Assembly (NCBI RefSeq): GCF_000159095.1
Contig: NZ_GG666296.1
Coordinates: 8,799-60,268 of the forward strand
Direction: 5' to 3'
From: Anaerococcus tetradius ATCC 35098
Lineage (GTDB): Bacteria > Bacillota > Clostridia > Tissierellales > Peptoniphilaceae
DNA: 51,470 nt
The stretch's first letter is position 1, and each line of letters begins with the position of its first letter. Shown here in pieces: positions 51,400 to 51,470 of the stretch. The notes under the pieces were generated by a model. That model did not search any database. It was not told where the DNA came from and worked only from the letters and a program-made list of their open reading frames with translations. The translations under genes and the position numbers were made by a program.

Positions 51400-51470
51400 A
51401 TTTAATCTCCTTTTTTGATTGTGGTGATTTAATTATAGGGTAAATGATTAAATATGTCTTATTTTTTTAC

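Larger units (their letters stand above)
50053..51470. mobile_element. ISL3-family insertion sequence, cut off by the right edge
   Basis: The left end is placed at GGCTCTTTGTCAAATCGTG (from 50053), which has the GG-CTCTTTG-like start of ISL3-family inverted repeats. The transposase lies inside on the minus strand. No matching inverted repeat is seen before 51470, so the right end is outside the window. ISL3 elements normally make an 8-bp target duplication; the left flank would be ATCTTTTC (50045-50052). Confidence 0.82.

Noticed and set aside
1-51470. CRISPR arrays, tRNA or rRNA genes
   Set aside because: No regularly spaced direct repeats, no cloverleaf-like sequences and no rRNA-like stretches were found by reading the intergenic regions.

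Overview
The window comes from a low-G+C, Gram-positive-type anaerobe. Codon use is AT-rich, ribosome binding sites are AGGAGG-like, and there are many lipoproteins, a T-box leader, a glmS ribozyme and a PerR-type operator. The gene content (host-associated peptide, metal and amino-acid scavenging, ornithine metabolism, peroxide defence) suggests a Peptoniphilaceae member such as Anaerococcus; this is an inference from gene types, not a measured placement. No rRNA, tRNA or CRISPR array was seen. Most of the window is chromosomal core or uptake functions. The only clear mobile element is an ISL3-type insertion sequence cut off by the right edge.

Layout. 0-5 kb (minus): an iron/phosphonate-type ABC importer (binding lipoprotein, dual-domain permease, ATPase) with a glycosyltransferase coupled to its end. 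5.2-6.1 kb: EamA exporter. 6.4-8.6 kb (plus): ahpC-ahpF behind a promoter containing two PerR/Fur-like boxes. 8.9-12.4 kb (plus): zinT-like lipoprotein, znuA with an unusual inserted domain, znuC, znuB. 12.5-15.4 kb (minus): an ABC importer of the TrpXYZ type under a T-box leader. 15.5-23.7 kb (minus): an atypical ornithine carbamoyltransferase paralogue, a small Cys-tailed protein plus heavy-metal P-type ATPase, a DUF4236 protein, a canonical catabolic ornithine carbamoyltransferase, and a tandem pair of LOR/SDH (nickel-pincer ornithine cyclodeaminase-like) proteins. 24-26.9 kb: a DUF1232 protein, a small orphan, and glmS with its ribozyme. 26.9-37.7 kb (minus): a complete oligopeptide importer with two OppA paralogues. 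38-41 kb: a modular peptidoglycan amidase and a repeat-containing lipoprotein. 41-45.2 kb (minus): a four-gene operon of two zinc-ribbon membrane proteins, an unknown soluble protein and a VirD4/HerA-like ATPase. 45.3-48.4 kb: a small cupin and an MmeI-like restriction-modification enzyme. 48.6-50 kb: a DUF438/hemerythrin/PAS protein. 50.05 kb to the end: the ISL3 element.

Most notable. The peptide transporter carries extra modules on both sides of the membrane. OppC has seven RCC1-like repeats, probably a whole beta-propeller, inserted in its first extracytoplasmic loop. OppF has a ~185-residue helical insert between Walker A and the Q-loop. Both OppA copies have a charged helical insert. 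I see this as the best candidate for an undescribed system. Other good leads are the zinc-ribbon/VirD4-like operon at 41-45 kb, the carbamoyltransferase that has lost the ornithine-binding SMG motif, the asymmetric LOR/SDH pair, and the domain inserted in the zinc-binding protein.
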